DNA of 64,000 nt from Bacteroides clarus YIT 12056 (lineage in GTDB: Bacteria; Bacteroidota; Bacteroidia; Bacteroidales; Bacteroidaceae): the NCBI RefSeq assembly GCF_900129655.1, contig NZ_FQWK01000003.1, positions 248,001-312,000 of the forward strand, in the 5' to 3' direction. The notes beneath the pieces were generated by a model, which was given only the letters and a program-made list of their open reading frames with translations, was not told the DNA's origin and did no database searches. The translations under genes and the position numbers were made by a program. Positions 25,622 to 34,625 of this stretch are shown one piece after another (position 1 is the stretch's first letter; each line of letters starts with the position of its first letter).

Positions 25622-26428
25622 ATGAATAAGTTTATTATTCCATTCTTTTTAATCACTGCCTTCCTTGCAGTGGGTTGCAGCGATGATGAGCCAAAAGATG
25701 TTGTCAATGAAATCAAGATGTCCGTTTCTGCCGAAACAGGTACGTACATACCATGGGGCAGTGATACTCCTGTAGAGTGTATGCTTGTTATGTCTGAAGA
25801 CAATCCCGGAGTATGGGAGCCACTTGGCTTTAATAGTATTAAATGGTTTACATACGAAAGAGGACGTGAATATTACCTTTCGGTGGAGAGAACCATTCTC
25901 GCTAATACTCCCATGGATGCTCCAGACCGTACCTATTCGCTGTTGAGAATCCTTCAAGACCGTATTGTCACAAAGCCGGAGATACCTGTAGATAAAGAAA
26001 TCAATTCAGAGGAAGACATTGAGTACTATGATATGTGCCCCTTTAACAAATATGCCATAGAAAAGGAAATCATTGTCAATGAGAATGGAGAAATTTCCTA
26101 TGCCGACGGTCACAGCCTTCCGTCTTATGATAATGCCCGCATTTGGTTAAAGTGTATTCTTGATAAGGCAGATCCGAATTGGCTAAAATTCAATAAAATA
26201 CCCTATATGGCAATCTATTCATTTGTATTGTCACCGCTTACGGATGAAATACGGCTGGTGCGCAACGAATCATCCGGTCCGATGTTCAAGGAGGTCATTC
26301 CTGAAAGTGAGTTTGCCCATATCACCCAATCCATGAAGCCGGGCGAAGAACTCCGTTACGCCCTCATCCTTGCCAATGTCTATAAGAAAGGACTTCAGAA
26401 GCTGGAATTTACGATAAAGAAACAATAA
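25622..26428 (+). CDS. Lipoprotein with DUF4377-like domain
   Basis: A 268-residue exported lipoprotein. The signal peptide ends in the lipobox AVGC with Cys19, followed by SDDE, which fits the acidic export signal of Bacteroides surface lipoproteins. Residues about 32-115 (AETGTYIPWG, FNSIKWFTYERGREYYLSV, LLRILQ) resemble DUF4377. The C-terminal half, with WLKCILDKADPNW, is not recognised. It is cargo of the mobile element and is followed 9 nt later by a second lipoprotein gene. Function is unknown. Confidence 0.7.
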   Translation: MNKFIIPFFLITAFLAVGCSDDEPKDVVNEIKMSVSAETGTYIPWGSDTPVECMLVMSEDNPGVWEPLGFNSIKWFTYERGREYYLSVERTILANTPMDAPDRTYSLLRILQDRIVTKPEIPVDKEINSEEDIEYYDMCPFNKYAIEKEIIVNENGEISYADGHSLPSYDNARIWLKCILDKADPNWLKFNKIPYMAIYSFVLSPLTDEIRLVRNESSGPMFKEVIPESEFAHITQSMKPGEELRYALILANVYKKGLQKLEFTIKKQ

Positions 26429-26437
26429 CACATAACC

Positions 26438-27277
26438 ATGATGAATAAACTTATCAACCCGATTCTTTTTATCATGTGTCTGCTTGCTATGGCTTGCAGC
26501 GATGATAATAATGAAAATGAAACATTTGCTCCGTTCAGTCTTGAGAAAAGATACTATGAAGTACGATTGGAGCGCAATGCTACTTCTATTCCTATAATAA
26601 ACGGTAGTGGCGATATTAGTTTGGCAATAGAGGATGAAAATATATTGAATGCCATTTACTCAAAATACAACGATAAGGAGGATGACAGAAAAGGACACAT
26701 CAATTTGTATGGTATGCAGAAGGGAAGTACAACACTGACCATTACCGACAATATTACCAAGGATGTGGAAACCGTTGAAGTGAAAGTGACAGATTGCTAT
26801 TTGTCATACATGATAGCCGAAAGTAATCATCCTCTATTAAAAGCCAACACAACTCTATTTTTCATAAACAATCCTGCAAAAGAGTCCTATATCTTCGCTA
26901 GAGACAATCTCCATGGGACATTATATGACCGACCAACAATGAAAGGCAGTTACGAGTTCTTCATCACCCCCGATTCGAAAGAACAACTGCACGACATACC
27001 CGGATTGCGTTTAACATTCCAAACCGATGGAGAAGAAAACGTTACTGACAACAATGACACGACAACATCTTACGACTTTCAAATAATGGGTAATAATCAG
27101 ATATTCAGTGTTATTCAAGCATTTTTGGGTGTGAAATGGGAGGAACTTTTTGATAACGCCCATACAAAAAGCCCTGCACCAGTAGACTTTACTATGAAGC
27201 TGACTGCTCCCAATACAAATTATCAAATTACAGGAGTATTAAGTACTACATCCATTCCGGAACACATATTGGATTGA
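26438..27277 (+). CDS. Hypothetical lipoprotein, mobile-element cargo
   Basis: A 279-residue protein with a lipoprotein signal (MNKLINPILFIMCLLAMAC), followed by SDDNNENE, again a surface-export type start. The N-terminal 110 residues look like a Big-type beta domain (GSTTLTITDNITKDVETVEVKVTD broken at the strands). The rest is beta-rich and not recognised. A second ATG one codon later is possible. It is co-transcribed with the DUF4377-like gene and ends at a terminator before the right element end. Confidence 0.65.
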   Translation: MMNKLINPILFIMCLLAMACSDDNNENETFAPFSLEKRYYEVRLERNATSIPIINGSGDISLAIEDENILNAIYSKYNDKEDDRKGHINLYGMQKGSTTLTITDNITKDVETVEVKVTDCYLSYMIAESNHPLLKANTTLFFINNPAKESYIFARDNLHGTLYDRPTMKGSYEFFITPDSKEQLHDIPGLRLTFQTDGEENVTDNNDTTTSYDFQIMGNNQIFSVIQAFLGVKWEELFDNAHTKSPAPVDFTMKLTAPNTNYQITGVLSTTSIPEHILD

Positions 27278-27311
27278 TACATTGCTGCAGTTAGGCAATT
27301 AAACTGATATA

Positions 27312-27363
27312 AAAGCCAACTAAAAGAGCATAACTTGATTGTTCTTTTAGTTGGCTTTGTTTT
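27312..27363 (+). terminator. Terminator of the lipoprotein genes
   Basis: Stem AAGCCAACTAAAAGA/TCTTTTAGTTGGCTT with a T-rich tail. Confidence 0.85.
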
Positions 27364-27414
27364 ATTCAGACACTTTTTTCTGAGTAAAGATGCATTTCAT
27401 CTTAAATAATACAA

Positions 27415-27456
27415 AAACACCCAATTTTACATTCTTGGGTGTAAAATTGGGTGTTT
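27415..27456. promoter_or_regulatory. Right arm-type repeats of the element
   Basis: TTGGGTGTA (27435-27443) and TTGGGTGTT (27447-27455) with a 12-bp period, plus the inverted ACACCCAA (27417-27424); together they form 17-nt inverted arms. The same motif pair and period lie at the left end. Confidence 0.6.
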
Positions 27457-27488
27457 GTTTTACAACTTACTGATTTTCAGTGTTTATT

Positions 27489-27501
27489 GCGGAGAGACAG
27501 G
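27489..27501 (+). repeat. attR core repeat
   Basis: GCGGAGAGACAGG, lying over the 3' end of tRNA-Ser, identical to attL. Confidence 0.85.
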
Positions 27502-27574
27502 GATTCGAACCCCGGGTGCCTCGCAGCACAACGGTTTTCAAGACCGCCGCAATCGACCACTCTGCCACCTCTCC
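27490..27574 (-). tRNA. tRNA-Ser (TGA), integration site
   Basis: An 85-nt minus-strand class II tRNA with acceptor GGAGAGG/TCTCTCC, a long variable arm, the anticodon loop CTTGAAA (anticodon TGA) and discriminator G73. Its 3' end is the attR of the mobile element, which restored the tRNA on integration. Confidence 0.96.
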
Positions 27575-27614
27575 AAAACTTCCTTTTCAGAAATGCTTCT
27601 CTCTTAAAGCGGTG

Positions 27615-27645
27615 CAAAGGTACAAATCATTTTTAATTCTGCAAA
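27615..27645 (-). promoter_or_regulatory. tRNA-Ser promoter
   Basis: Minus-strand TTTG (27645-27642) and TACCTTTG (27622-27615) with a 19-bp spacer. Confidence 0.8.
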
Positions 27646-27675
27646 CATACTTCTTATTTTTTCACGAAATAATTG

Positions 27676-27683
27676 TACTTTTG
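27676..27683 (+). promoter_or_regulatory. mutS2 promoter -7 box, near-leaderless
   Basis: TACTTTTG ends 5 nt before the mutS2 ATG, the same spacing as at tilS. Confidence 0.55.
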
Positions 27684-27688
27684 CATCC

Positions 27689-30223
27689 ATGATATACCCA
27701 CAGAACTTTGAACAGAAGATAGGCTTCGACCAGATACGCCAACTGCTGAAAGAAAAATGTCTCAGTACGCTTGGCGAAGAACGAGTGACAGACATGGCAT
27801 TCTCCGACCGCTTTAGTGAAGTGGAAGAGCGTCTGGATCAGGTTACAGAATTCGTACGTATACTCCAAGAAGAAGATAATTTCCCGGCACAATATTTTTT
27901 TGATGTACGTCCGTCCCTGAAACGAATACGGGTGGAAGGCATGTACTTGGATGAACAGGAACTTTTCGACCTGCGCCGTTCCCTGGAAACGATACGCGAT
28001 ATTGTACGTTTCCTGCAAAAAAGCGAGGACGAAGAGGAAAGCACATCCCCCTACCCTTGTCTGAAACGACTGGCGGGAGATATAACGGTATTTCCCCAAC
28101 TTATCGGAAAAATAAACGGTATTCTTTCACCTTACGGAAAAATAAAAGATAACGCATCGGCAGAACTGGCACGCATCCGCCGCGAACTGGCAAGTACGAT
28201 GGGAAGCATCTCACGTTCACTTAACAGCATCTTACGCAATGCCCAGTCGGAAGGTGTCGTAGATAAAGACGTAGCCCCCACCATGCGCGACGGACGACTG
28301 GTGATTCCGGTAGTACCCGCCTTGAAGCGAAAAATAAAAGGTATCGTACACGATGAATCCGCCAGTGGTAAAACCGTGTTCATCGAACCCGCTGAAGTAG
28401 TGGAAGCCAACAACCGCATCCGCGAACTCGAGGGTGACGAACGACGGGAGATTATCCGCATCCTTATGGAGTTTTCCAACCTGTTGCGTCCGTCCATCCC
28501 CGATGTGTTGCTATCGTACGAATTTCTCGCCGAAATCGACTTTATCCGTGCCAAAGCATTATTCTCCGAACAAATCACCGGGTTGAAACCGGCTTTTGAG
28601 AATAAGCAGGTGTTAGACTGGACAATGGCAGTACACCCGCTGTTGCAACTCTCCCTTGCCAAACATGGAAAGAAAGTAGTACCGCTGGATATAGAGTTGA
28701 ACGAAAAACAACGTATCCTCATCATCTCCGGCCCGAATGCCGGTGGAAAGTCAGTCTGCCTGAAAACCGTAGGACTGCTTCAATACATGTTACAATGCGG
28801 CCTGCTCATCCCGATGCATGAACGCAGTCACGCCGGTATATTCAGCAATATATTCATTGACATCGGTGACGAACAGTCTATCGAAGACGACCTGAGCACC
28901 TACTCTTCGCATCTTACGAACATGAAGATAATGATGAAGAGCTGTAACGAACGCAGCCTTATCCTTATCGATGAGTTTGGCGGCGGTACGGAACCCCAGA
29001 TTGGCGGAGCGATAGCCGAGGCCGTTCTGAAACGTTTCAACCAAAAGCAGACATTCGGCGTTATCACCACGCACTACCAGAATCTGAAGCATTTTGCCGA
29101 AGACCACGAAGGGGTGGTGAATGGCGCCATGCTATACGACCGCCATTTGATGCAGGCTTTATTCCAACTCCAGATAGGCAATCCGGGCAGTTCGTTCGCC
29201 GTAGAGATAGCCCGTAAAATCGGATTGCCGGAAGATGTAATTGCCGATGCCTCGGAGATTGTAGGCAGCGAGTACATCAATGCCGACAAGTATCTGCAAG
29301 ATATCGTACGTGACAAACGATACTGGGAAGGCAAGCGCCAGACCATCCGGCAACGCGAAAAGCATATGGAAGAAACCATCGCCCGCTATCAGGCGGAGAT
29401 AGAGGAATTGCAGAAATCACGCAAGGAGATTCTACGGAAAGCCAAAGAAGAAGCGGAACAACTGATGCAGGAAGCCAACGCCCGCATTGAAAATACCATC
29501 CGTACCATTAAAGAGGTGCAAGCCGAAAAGGAAAAGACACGTCAGGTACGTCAGGAATTAAGTGACTTCCGCGAATCGATGGAAGCTCTTGCCGCCAAAG
29601 AACAGGAAGAAAAGATTGCCCGTAAAATAGAAAAACTGAAAGAAAAACAGAACCGGAAGAAAGAGAAGAAAGCCAATAGAGGCCAGGAAAACGCACTGTC
29701 CGCACAAGCATTGGCAGAACAACAGGCGCGGAAAGAGGCCGAACGCCTCGCGGCAATCGTACCCGGAAGCAATGTCAAGATAAAAGGGCAAACTTCGGTA
29801 GGCGAAGTGCTGGAGATAAACGGCAAGAACGCCGTCGTTGCATTCGGCAGCATCAAAACCACCGTCAAGCTGGACAGACTGGAACGAACAAACGCGCAGC
29901 CCAAGCAAGCGGATGTTTCTACCAAAAGTACTTACATCAGTTCGCAAACCCAAGACAGCATGTACGAAAAGAAGTTGAACTTCAAACAAGACATAGATGT
30001 ACGCGGCATGCGTGGAGATGAGGCCTTGCAGGCAGTGACCTATTTTATAGACGATGCCATATTGGTAGGAATGTCCCGCATACGGATTCTTCATGGAACA
30101 GGTACGGGCATTCTGCGTACTCTTATCCGTCAGTATCTGCAAACCGTACCCGGCGTAAGCCATTTCGCCGACGAACACATCCAGTTCGGCGGGGCGGGAA
30201 TTACGGTGGTAGACTTGAGTTAA
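27689..30223 (+). CDS. mutS2: MutS2 endonuclease with Smr domain
   Basis: An 844-residue homologue of MutS that lacks the mismatch-recognition domain. The ATPase has Walker [10 protein letters not shown] (about 348-356), [13 protein letters not shown] (Walker B) and [11 protein letters not shown] coiled-coil region rich in Lys/Glu/Gln (about 520-680) follows, and a C-terminal Smr nuclease domain with [11 protein letters not shown] and HGTGTGILR. Family roles are suppression of recombination and rescue of collided ribosomes. It is a normal full-length gene, divergent from tRNA-Ser. Confidence 0.95.
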   Translation: MIYPQNFEQKIGFDQIRQLLKEKCLSTLGEERVTDMAFSDRFSEVEERLDQVTEFVRILQEEDNFPAQYFFDVRPSLKRIRVEGMYLDEQELFDLRRSLETIRDIVRFLQKSEDEEESTSPYPCLKRLAGDITVFPQLIGKINGILSPYGKIKDNASAELARIRRELASTMGSISRSLNSILRNAQSEGVVDKDVAPTMRDGRLVIPVVPALKRKIKGIVHDESASGKTVFIEPAEVVEANNRIRELEGDERREIIRILMEFSNLLRPSIPDVLLSYEFLAEIDFIRAKALFSEQITGLKPAFENKQVLDWTMAVHPLLQLSLAKHGKKVVPLDIELNEKQRILIISGPNAGGKSVCLKTVGLLQYMLQCGLLIPMHERSHAGIFSNIFIDIGDEQSIEDDLSTYSSHLTNMKIMMKSCNERSLILIDEFGGGTEPQIGGAIAEAVLKRFNQKQTFGVITTHYQNLKHFAEDHEGVVNGAMLYDRHLMQALFQLQIGNPGSSFAVEIARKIGLPEDVIADASEIVGSEYINADKYLQDIVRDKRYWEGKRQTIRQREKHMEETIARYQAEIEELQKSRKEILRKAKEEAEQLMQEANARIENTIRTIKEVQAEKEKTRQVRQELSDFRESMEALAAKEQEEKIARKIEKLKEKQNRKKEKKANRGQENALSAQALAEQQARKEAERLAAIVPGSNVKIKGQTSVGEVLEINGKNAVVAFGSIKTTVKLDRLERTNAQPKQADVSTKSTYISSQTQDSMYEKKLNFKQDIDVRGMRGDEALQAVTYFIDDAILVGMSRIRILHGTGTGILRTLIRQYLQTVPGVSHFADEHIQFGGAGITVVDLS

Positions 30224-30303
30224 TTGAGAATTGAGAATTGTGAAATAGAAATTGAGAAATAGAAATCAAATAAATACTAATTACCCGATAACTAATTGCC
30301 AAC

Positions 30304-31515
30304 ATGAAATCAATCAAAGAACTCTATCGCATCGGTACAGGCCCTTCAAGCAGCCATACAATGGGCCCCCGCAAAGCCGCCGAAATATTTCTGGAAAGAC
30401 ATCCGGAAGCAACGGCATTCAAAGTAACGCTATACGGCAGTCTGGCGGCAACAGGCAAAGGCCACATGACCAATATCGCCATTACCGAAGTGCTGCAACC
30501 GGTAGCGCCGGTAGAGATTATTTGGGAACCTAAGATTTTCCTTCCTTTCCACCCGAACGGAATGAAGTTCGTTTCGGTAGACAAAGAGGGAAAAGAAACC
30601 GACCAATGGGTAGTGTTCAGCATCGGCGGCGGCGCTTTGGCGGAAGAGAGCGACGGAGCGTCCTCGGTTAACACCCCCGATGTGTACTCCATGAACAGCA
30701 TGACGGAAATTCTGCAATGGTGCGAACGCACAGGGAAAAGTTATTGGGAATATGTCAAGGAATGTGAAGACAGCGATATATGGGACTATCTGCAAGAAGT
30801 GTGGAAAACCATGCAGAATGCCGTAAAACGGGGTTTGGAACAGGAAGGAGTACTCCCCGGTCCGCTGAACTTACGACGCAAAGCCTCAACCTATTACATA
30901 CGTGCCAGCGGATATAAACAGTCTCTGCAATCACGCGGACTGGTATTCGCCTACGCATTGGCAGTGAGTGAGGAGAACGCTTCGGGCGGTGTGATTGTTA
31001 CTGCTCCCACATGCGGTTCGTGCGGCGTGATGCCTGCCGTGCTTTATCATCTGGCCAAGAGCCGTGAGTTTAGCGACACACGTATCCTACGCGCCCTTGC
31101 CACAGCCGGATTGGTAGGAAATATAGTAAAGACCAACGCTTCCATTTCGGGTGCGGAAGTAGGATGTCAGGGAGAAGTCGGCGTAGCCTGCGCAATGGCC
31201 TCGGCAGCAGCCAATCAGTTGTTTGGCGGTAGCCCCGCACAAATAGAATATGCCGCAGAAATGGGCTTGGAGCATCACTTGGGAATGACCTGCGACCCCG
31301 TATGCGGATTGGTGCAAATTCCGTGTATAGAGCGCAATGCCTATGCCGCCGCACGCGCTTTGGATGCCAATCTCTACTCCTCTTTCACCGACGGTATGCA
31401 CCGCGTATCTTTCGACAAGGTAGTAGAGGTTATGAAAGAAACCGGAAATGACTTGCCGTCACTTTACAAAGAAACAAGCGAGGGCGGTCTGGCTAAAGAT
31501 TATAAACCGATGTAA
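30304..31515 (+). CDS. sdaA: L-serine ammonia-lyase, single-chain iron-sulfur type
   Basis: A 403-residue enzyme that deaminates L-serine to pyruvate and ammonia. The beta domain starts IGTGPSSSHTMGPRKAAE. The alpha domain carries the cluster cysteines in TAPTCGSCGVMPA and TCDPVCGLVQIPC. Both domains are in one chain, as in E. coli SdaA. It lies 80 nt after mutS2; the gap holds short GAGAAT-type direct repeats and no clear promoter, so read-through from mutS2 is possible. A bidirectional hairpin follows. Confidence 0.95.
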   Translation: MKSIKELYRIGTGPSSSHTMGPRKAAEIFLERHPEATAFKVTLYGSLAATGKGHMTNIAITEVLQPVAPVEIIWEPKIFLPFHPNGMKFVSVDKEGKETDQWVVFSIGGGALAEESDGASSVNTPDVYSMNSMTEILQWCERTGKSYWEYVKECEDSDIWDYLQEVWKTMQNAVKRGLEQEGVLPGPLNLRRKASTYYIRASGYKQSLQSRGLVFAYALAVSEENASGGVIVTAPTCGSCGVMPAVLYHLAKSREFSDTRILRALATAGLVGNIVKTNASISGAEVGCQGEVGVACAMASAAANQLFGGSPAQIEYAAEMGLEHHLGMTCDPVCGLVQIPCIERNAYAAARALDANLYSSFTDGMHRVSFDKVVEVMKETGNDLPSLYKETSEGGLAKDYKPM

Positions 31516-31516
31516 A

Positions 31517-31544
31517 AAAAAGTGGCTCACTCCGCCACTTTTTT
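31517..31544. terminator. Bidirectional terminator between sdaA and the PepSY-like lipoprotein
   Basis: Stem AAAAGTGG/CCACTTTT with a 9-nt loop flanked by A and T runs. It overlaps the last codons of the minus-strand PepSY-like gene. Confidence 0.75.
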
Positions 31545-32036
31545 ATCTATCGGCCAGTGCGTATCGTCTTTATCGCCACTGACATCACGCTGTTGCAATA
31601 AAGCGCCGTCCTCAGCATAGAATAACTGATATTCCAGATTACCTTTTTCTACCTCGATAACGTATTGAACGGGCTGTACGGGGTATTCGAGCATATCGAT
31701 GTCTTCCCGCTTCCAGTTAGCATATTCCCCACTCTCAAAAGCAGTCTGTACCGTAGGGGGCAAACTCCCCCAAAGGATATCAACCTCGGTCAATCGCCAA
31801 ACGGCCTGAGTATCATACCACACATCCATTTCTTTACCGTCCATCCAGCAGTCGGCCACGAAATAATCACCTTTCCGCTCCCACTCAATATCGGTAGCAG
31901 CGGGATATTTATTCTTTAAAGCTTTAGAAACCGCATCCGGAACGGTTATGCCATCGTTCTTGTCATCATCGCCGCACGCGCTGAAAGCCAATGCAGCAAT
32001 GAACATCATCGCCAATAGTTGAAACTTCATTTTCAT
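31527..32036 (-). CDS. PepSY-like exported lipoprotein
   Basis: A 169-residue protein with lipobox FSAC (Cys21) followed by GDDDKND. Two PepSY-like repeats are visible, one with LKNKYPAATDIEWERKGDYF and DCWMDGKEMDVWYD, the other ending with VIEVEKGNLEYQLFYAEDG. The family is common in Bacteroides envelopes beside two-component systems. It is the last gene of a five-gene minus-strand run. A role in signal sensing or protease inhibition is possible but unproven. Confidence 0.75.
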   Translation of the reverse strand: MKMKFQLLAMMFIAALAFSACGDDDKNDGITVPDAVSKALKNKYPAATDIEWERKGDYFVADCWMDGKEMDVWYDTQAVWRLTEVDILWGSLPPTVQTAFESGEYANWKREDIDMLEYPVQPVQYVIEVEKGNLEYQLFYAEDGALLQQRDVSGDKDDTHWPIDKKVAE

Positions 32037-32077
32037 ATTATGCCATCAAAATTAAAGTGATACATTCCATGTTACAA

Positions 32078-32518
32078 TCAATCGTCCATGCTGACAAACT
32101 TACCTTTACTATTGAATTTCAAGGAGTAATCATTGGCGAGTTTAACTTCCACCCCGCTCCGTCCGCGTTCAATCTTGGTGATCATCTCCTGCGGAAAGTT
32201 TGTTTTTACGTATTCTCGCACAGATACCGGAATCAATGCTTCGGGTACGGCAGCTTTCTTACAGTCGACTTCGGTCCAGTTACCGTTACTGTCAAAATCA
32301 ATCTCGGTACGGTCGGTCAACAGTACCTCATACTTTTTAGAGCCCAGCATGCCGGTCTCAATCTTAATATGTGAGATTTGCGGCTTGGTGAAATACTGGT
32401 TGATAAAGTTACGGGCGGTCAAAGGCAGCTGCTTGGCATCGCGTGTAATGACATCGCCGGCAAATGCAAACTGAACGGCTATAAGAGCCAATACAAGAAT
32501 AGACAATACTTTCTTCAT
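32078..32518 (-). CDS. PepSY-like periplasmic protein
   Basis: A 146-residue protein with a cleavable signal peptide (to about AFAGD). It has the repeat pattern of PepSY-like proteins: ARNFINQYFTKPQISHIKIE, YEVLLTDRTEIDFDSNGNW, then a second copy VREYVKTNFPQEMITKIERG and VKLANDYSLKFNSKG. It lies 41 nt upstream of the lipoprotein and 92 nt downstream of the sensor kinase. Function is unknown; the two repeats suggest an internal duplication. Confidence 0.8.
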   Translation of the reverse strand: MKKVLSILVLALIAVQFAFAGDVITRDAKQLPLTARNFINQYFTKPQISHIKIETGMLGSKKYEVLLTDRTEIDFDSNGNWTEVDCKKAAVPEALIPVSVREYVKTNFPQEMITKIERGRSGVEVKLANDYSLKFNSKGKFVSMDD

Positions 32519-32610
32519 AATCGTTATTTTTTAATGTTACTAATTCGTTTCGTATCATTCACACTGCAAATAACGACAGAGAAATAGGAAAGATTTGGGA
32601 ATAACAGGCG

Positions 32611-33900
32611 TTAACGGTTATTTTTATTTTCTTTAACAAGCAGGAAGCAATGCATCCCGTCCTGCCATTCGTATGTGAGATTCAAAGCGGAAATCCGAGC
32701 GATAGAACGGGCTATGGCAAGCCCTAATCCGGTGGATTCTTTCTTTCCGTCAACGCTGTGATAGAAACGGCGGAACAGCTTTTCACCATCCAAAGGAGTA
32801 TCGCCCGTATTCTTTATTGTCAATGAAACCGGAGTGGTAAGTATCTGCAACTCTCCCTCCTCTTCATTATGAAGCAATGCGTTCTTCACCAGATTGGAGA
32901 CCAAAATCTGCGCCAACGAATGATTACAGCGGATAATAAAAGGATGTTCTCCCTGCTTACGCAGCAAGCGTACCTGCTTGTGCTCGTATATATCCATCAA
33001 ATCAGGCAGAAGATTATCCAGTATCTCGTCTACCGATACATCTTCCGACTCCGTGTACTGTCCGTTCTCTATGCGGGAAAGCAGCAACAAAGACTTATTC
33101 AGTTTCACCGCACGCCCCAAAGTGGCGTAGATTTCATCCAGTTCCTTCATCTGTTGTTCTGTCAGACTATCGCTTTCCGCCAGTAATTCCACTTTGCCAC
33201 GTACAATGGCAAGCGGTGTCTGCAACTCATGCGAAGCGTTTTCTATAAACTGCTTCTGCTCCTCATAGGCTTTATAACTACGGTTTCCCATATCTACCGC
33301 CGCCTCACTCAGCTGGCGGAACTCACGTATTTTCGTAGGATTCTCCAACACCGGAACTTCCTTTCCGGGCTGGATGCCATGCAACCAGTCCAGTAGTTTA
33401 TGCAACGGGCGGAACACTCCTTTCAGCACCAGCTGAATACCGACAGAGGTACAAATCAGGAAAAGCAGGAACAATGCTCCCAGATACCAGAGCATCGCCT
33501 CTACCATATCGTCGCGTTCCAAGATGGAAATCATCAGGGTAAGCTCATAAAACTGTCCGTCGGGCATACGAAAAGCCGTGCGCATCACACGTACCGGCTC
33601 GTCCTCATCCTCAAGTTCGATATAGACGGTAGAATCATAGAAGACTTCCCGATAATGGCGTCCCTCTTCTTCGGAGATAGGAAGGAATTTATAGAAAGAC
33701 ATCAGAGAGCCTTCCGTTTCAAGAACAGAGGGGTCATGAAGCGCATGTTCCATTAATATCCCGGCATAATTTTCCAGCGTATCATCCGTTTCGTCAACAA
33801 CCTCATCGATAATGGCATAATAAAACAATACACCCCATACAGTCATCAGGACGAATAGCAATAAGGAGATTTTGCGATATGTGTAATATACCAGTTTCAT
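32611..33900 (-). CDS. Two-component sensor histidine kinase
   Basis: A 429-residue membrane kinase with TM segments at about 10-32 and 138-160 flanking a periplasmic sensor of about 105 residues. A HAMP-like linker is followed by the phosphorylated His in NASHELQTPLAIVRG (about 221). The catalytic domain has the N-box LVKNALLHNEEEG and G2 TGLGLAIARSIAR. Its start overlaps the response-regulator stop by ATGA. The two PepSY-like genes downstream are likely partners or targets. Confidence 0.92.
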   Translation of the reverse strand: MKLVYYTYRKISLLLFVLMTVWGVLFYYAIIDEVVDETDDTLENYAGILMEHALHDPSVLETEGSLMSFYKFLPISEEEGRHYREVFYDSTVYIELEDEDEPVRVMRTAFRMPDGQFYELTLMISILERDDMVEAMLWYLGALFLLFLICTSVGIQLVLKGVFRPLHKLLDWLHGIQPGKEVPVLENPTKIREFRQLSEAAVDMGNRSYKAYEEQKQFIENASHELQTPLAIVRGKVELLAESDSLTEQQMKELDEIYATLGRAVKLNKSLLLLSRIENGQYTESEDVSVDEILDNLLPDLMDIYEHKQVRLLRKQGEHPFIIRCNHSLAQILVSNLVKNALLHNEEEGELQILTTPVSLTIKNTGDTPLDGEKLFRRFYHSVDGKKESTGLGLAIARSIARISALNLTYEWQDGMHCFLLVKENKNNR

Positions 33901-34574
33901 AACTCGGACAGTTTATAACCAAAGCCATAGACGGCTTTCAGTTCCACGGAAGCGCCGGCCTGCTTCAATTTCTTGCGCAGGTTCTTTACTTGCGAGTAAA
34001 TGAAATCCAAAGAATCGACCTGGTCTATATTATCACCCCATACCGACTCCGCAAGGCTCATTTTATTAATAACCCGATTGGGATTCACCACAAAGTAATA
34101 CAGTAAATCGAACTCCTTACGGTTCAGTTGCAAAGGCGCACCGTCCACTTCCGCCTGCCGTTTGTCAGGGTAGAGCAGCAAATTACCTACGGTGACCGTC
34201 ACATCACCCTGCGTCTGACGGCGGCGGATCAAAGACTTTATGCGGGCATTCAACTCTGCCAAGTGGAAAGGTTTCGTCAGATAATCATCGGCTCCGAGTT
34301 CCAGACCGTCCACCTTATCATCCAGCGAATCTTTGGCGGAGATGATAAGCACACTGTCCGTACGGCGCAAGCGCTTTAACTCACGCAACAAATCCAGACC
34401 GCTTCCACCCGGCAGCATAATGTCCAGCAGGATGCAGTCGTAATCATAGTCGTTTATCTTATCCAATGCCGAAAAATAATCGGCAGCCGTTTCTACGACA
34501 AACTTCTCTTTCAGGAGCGAAGCGCGAATGGTTTCCCGCAAATCTTGCTCATCTTCTACAATCAGGATTTTCAT
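33897..34574 (-). CDS. OmpR-family response regulator
   Basis: A 225-residue regulator. The receiver domain has the acidic pair near 8-9, the phosphorylated Asp51 in LLDIMLPGGSG and Lys in IISAKDS. The C-terminal winged helix is of OmpR/PhoB type (NRKEFDLLYYFVVNPNRV). It is coupled to the sensor kinase by a 4-nt overlap. Targets are unknown; the adjacent exported-protein genes are candidates. Confidence 0.94.
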   Translation of the reverse strand: MKILIVEDEQDLRETIRASLLKEKFVVETAADYFSALDKINDYDYDCILLDIMLPGGSGLDLLRELKRLRRTDSVLIISAKDSLDDKVDGLELGADDYLTKPFHLAELNARIKSLIRRRQTQGDVTVTVGNLLLYPDKRQAEVDGAPLQLNRKEFDLLYYFVVNPNRVINKMSLAESVWGDNIDQVDSLDFIYSQVKNLRKKLKQAGASVELKAVYGFGYKLSEL

Positions 34575-34625
34575 GTCAGCAAAGGAACCTCACAAATCTG
34601 GAATCATTCTGGAATTACCCGAACA

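Larger units (their letters stand above)
17044..27501 (+). mobile_element. NBU-like mobilizable integrated element in tRNA-Ser
   Basis: A 10.5-kb element flanked by the 13-bp direct repeat GCGGAGAGACAGG (17044-17056 and 27489-27501); the right copy is the 3' end of tRNA-Ser. It carries a tyrosine integrase at one end and a DUF3853 protein, RecA-like ATPase, primase and MobV relaxase in the order known from NBU-type elements. It encodes no conjugation pore, so it would need a helper conjugative element. Cargo comprises a YhcG-type nuclease, a coiled-coil protein, a structured RNA and two lipoproteins. NBU2 is known to integrate into tRNA-Ser genes, which supports the assignment; the cargo differs from the resistance genes I recall for NBU2. 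Confidence 0.88.
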
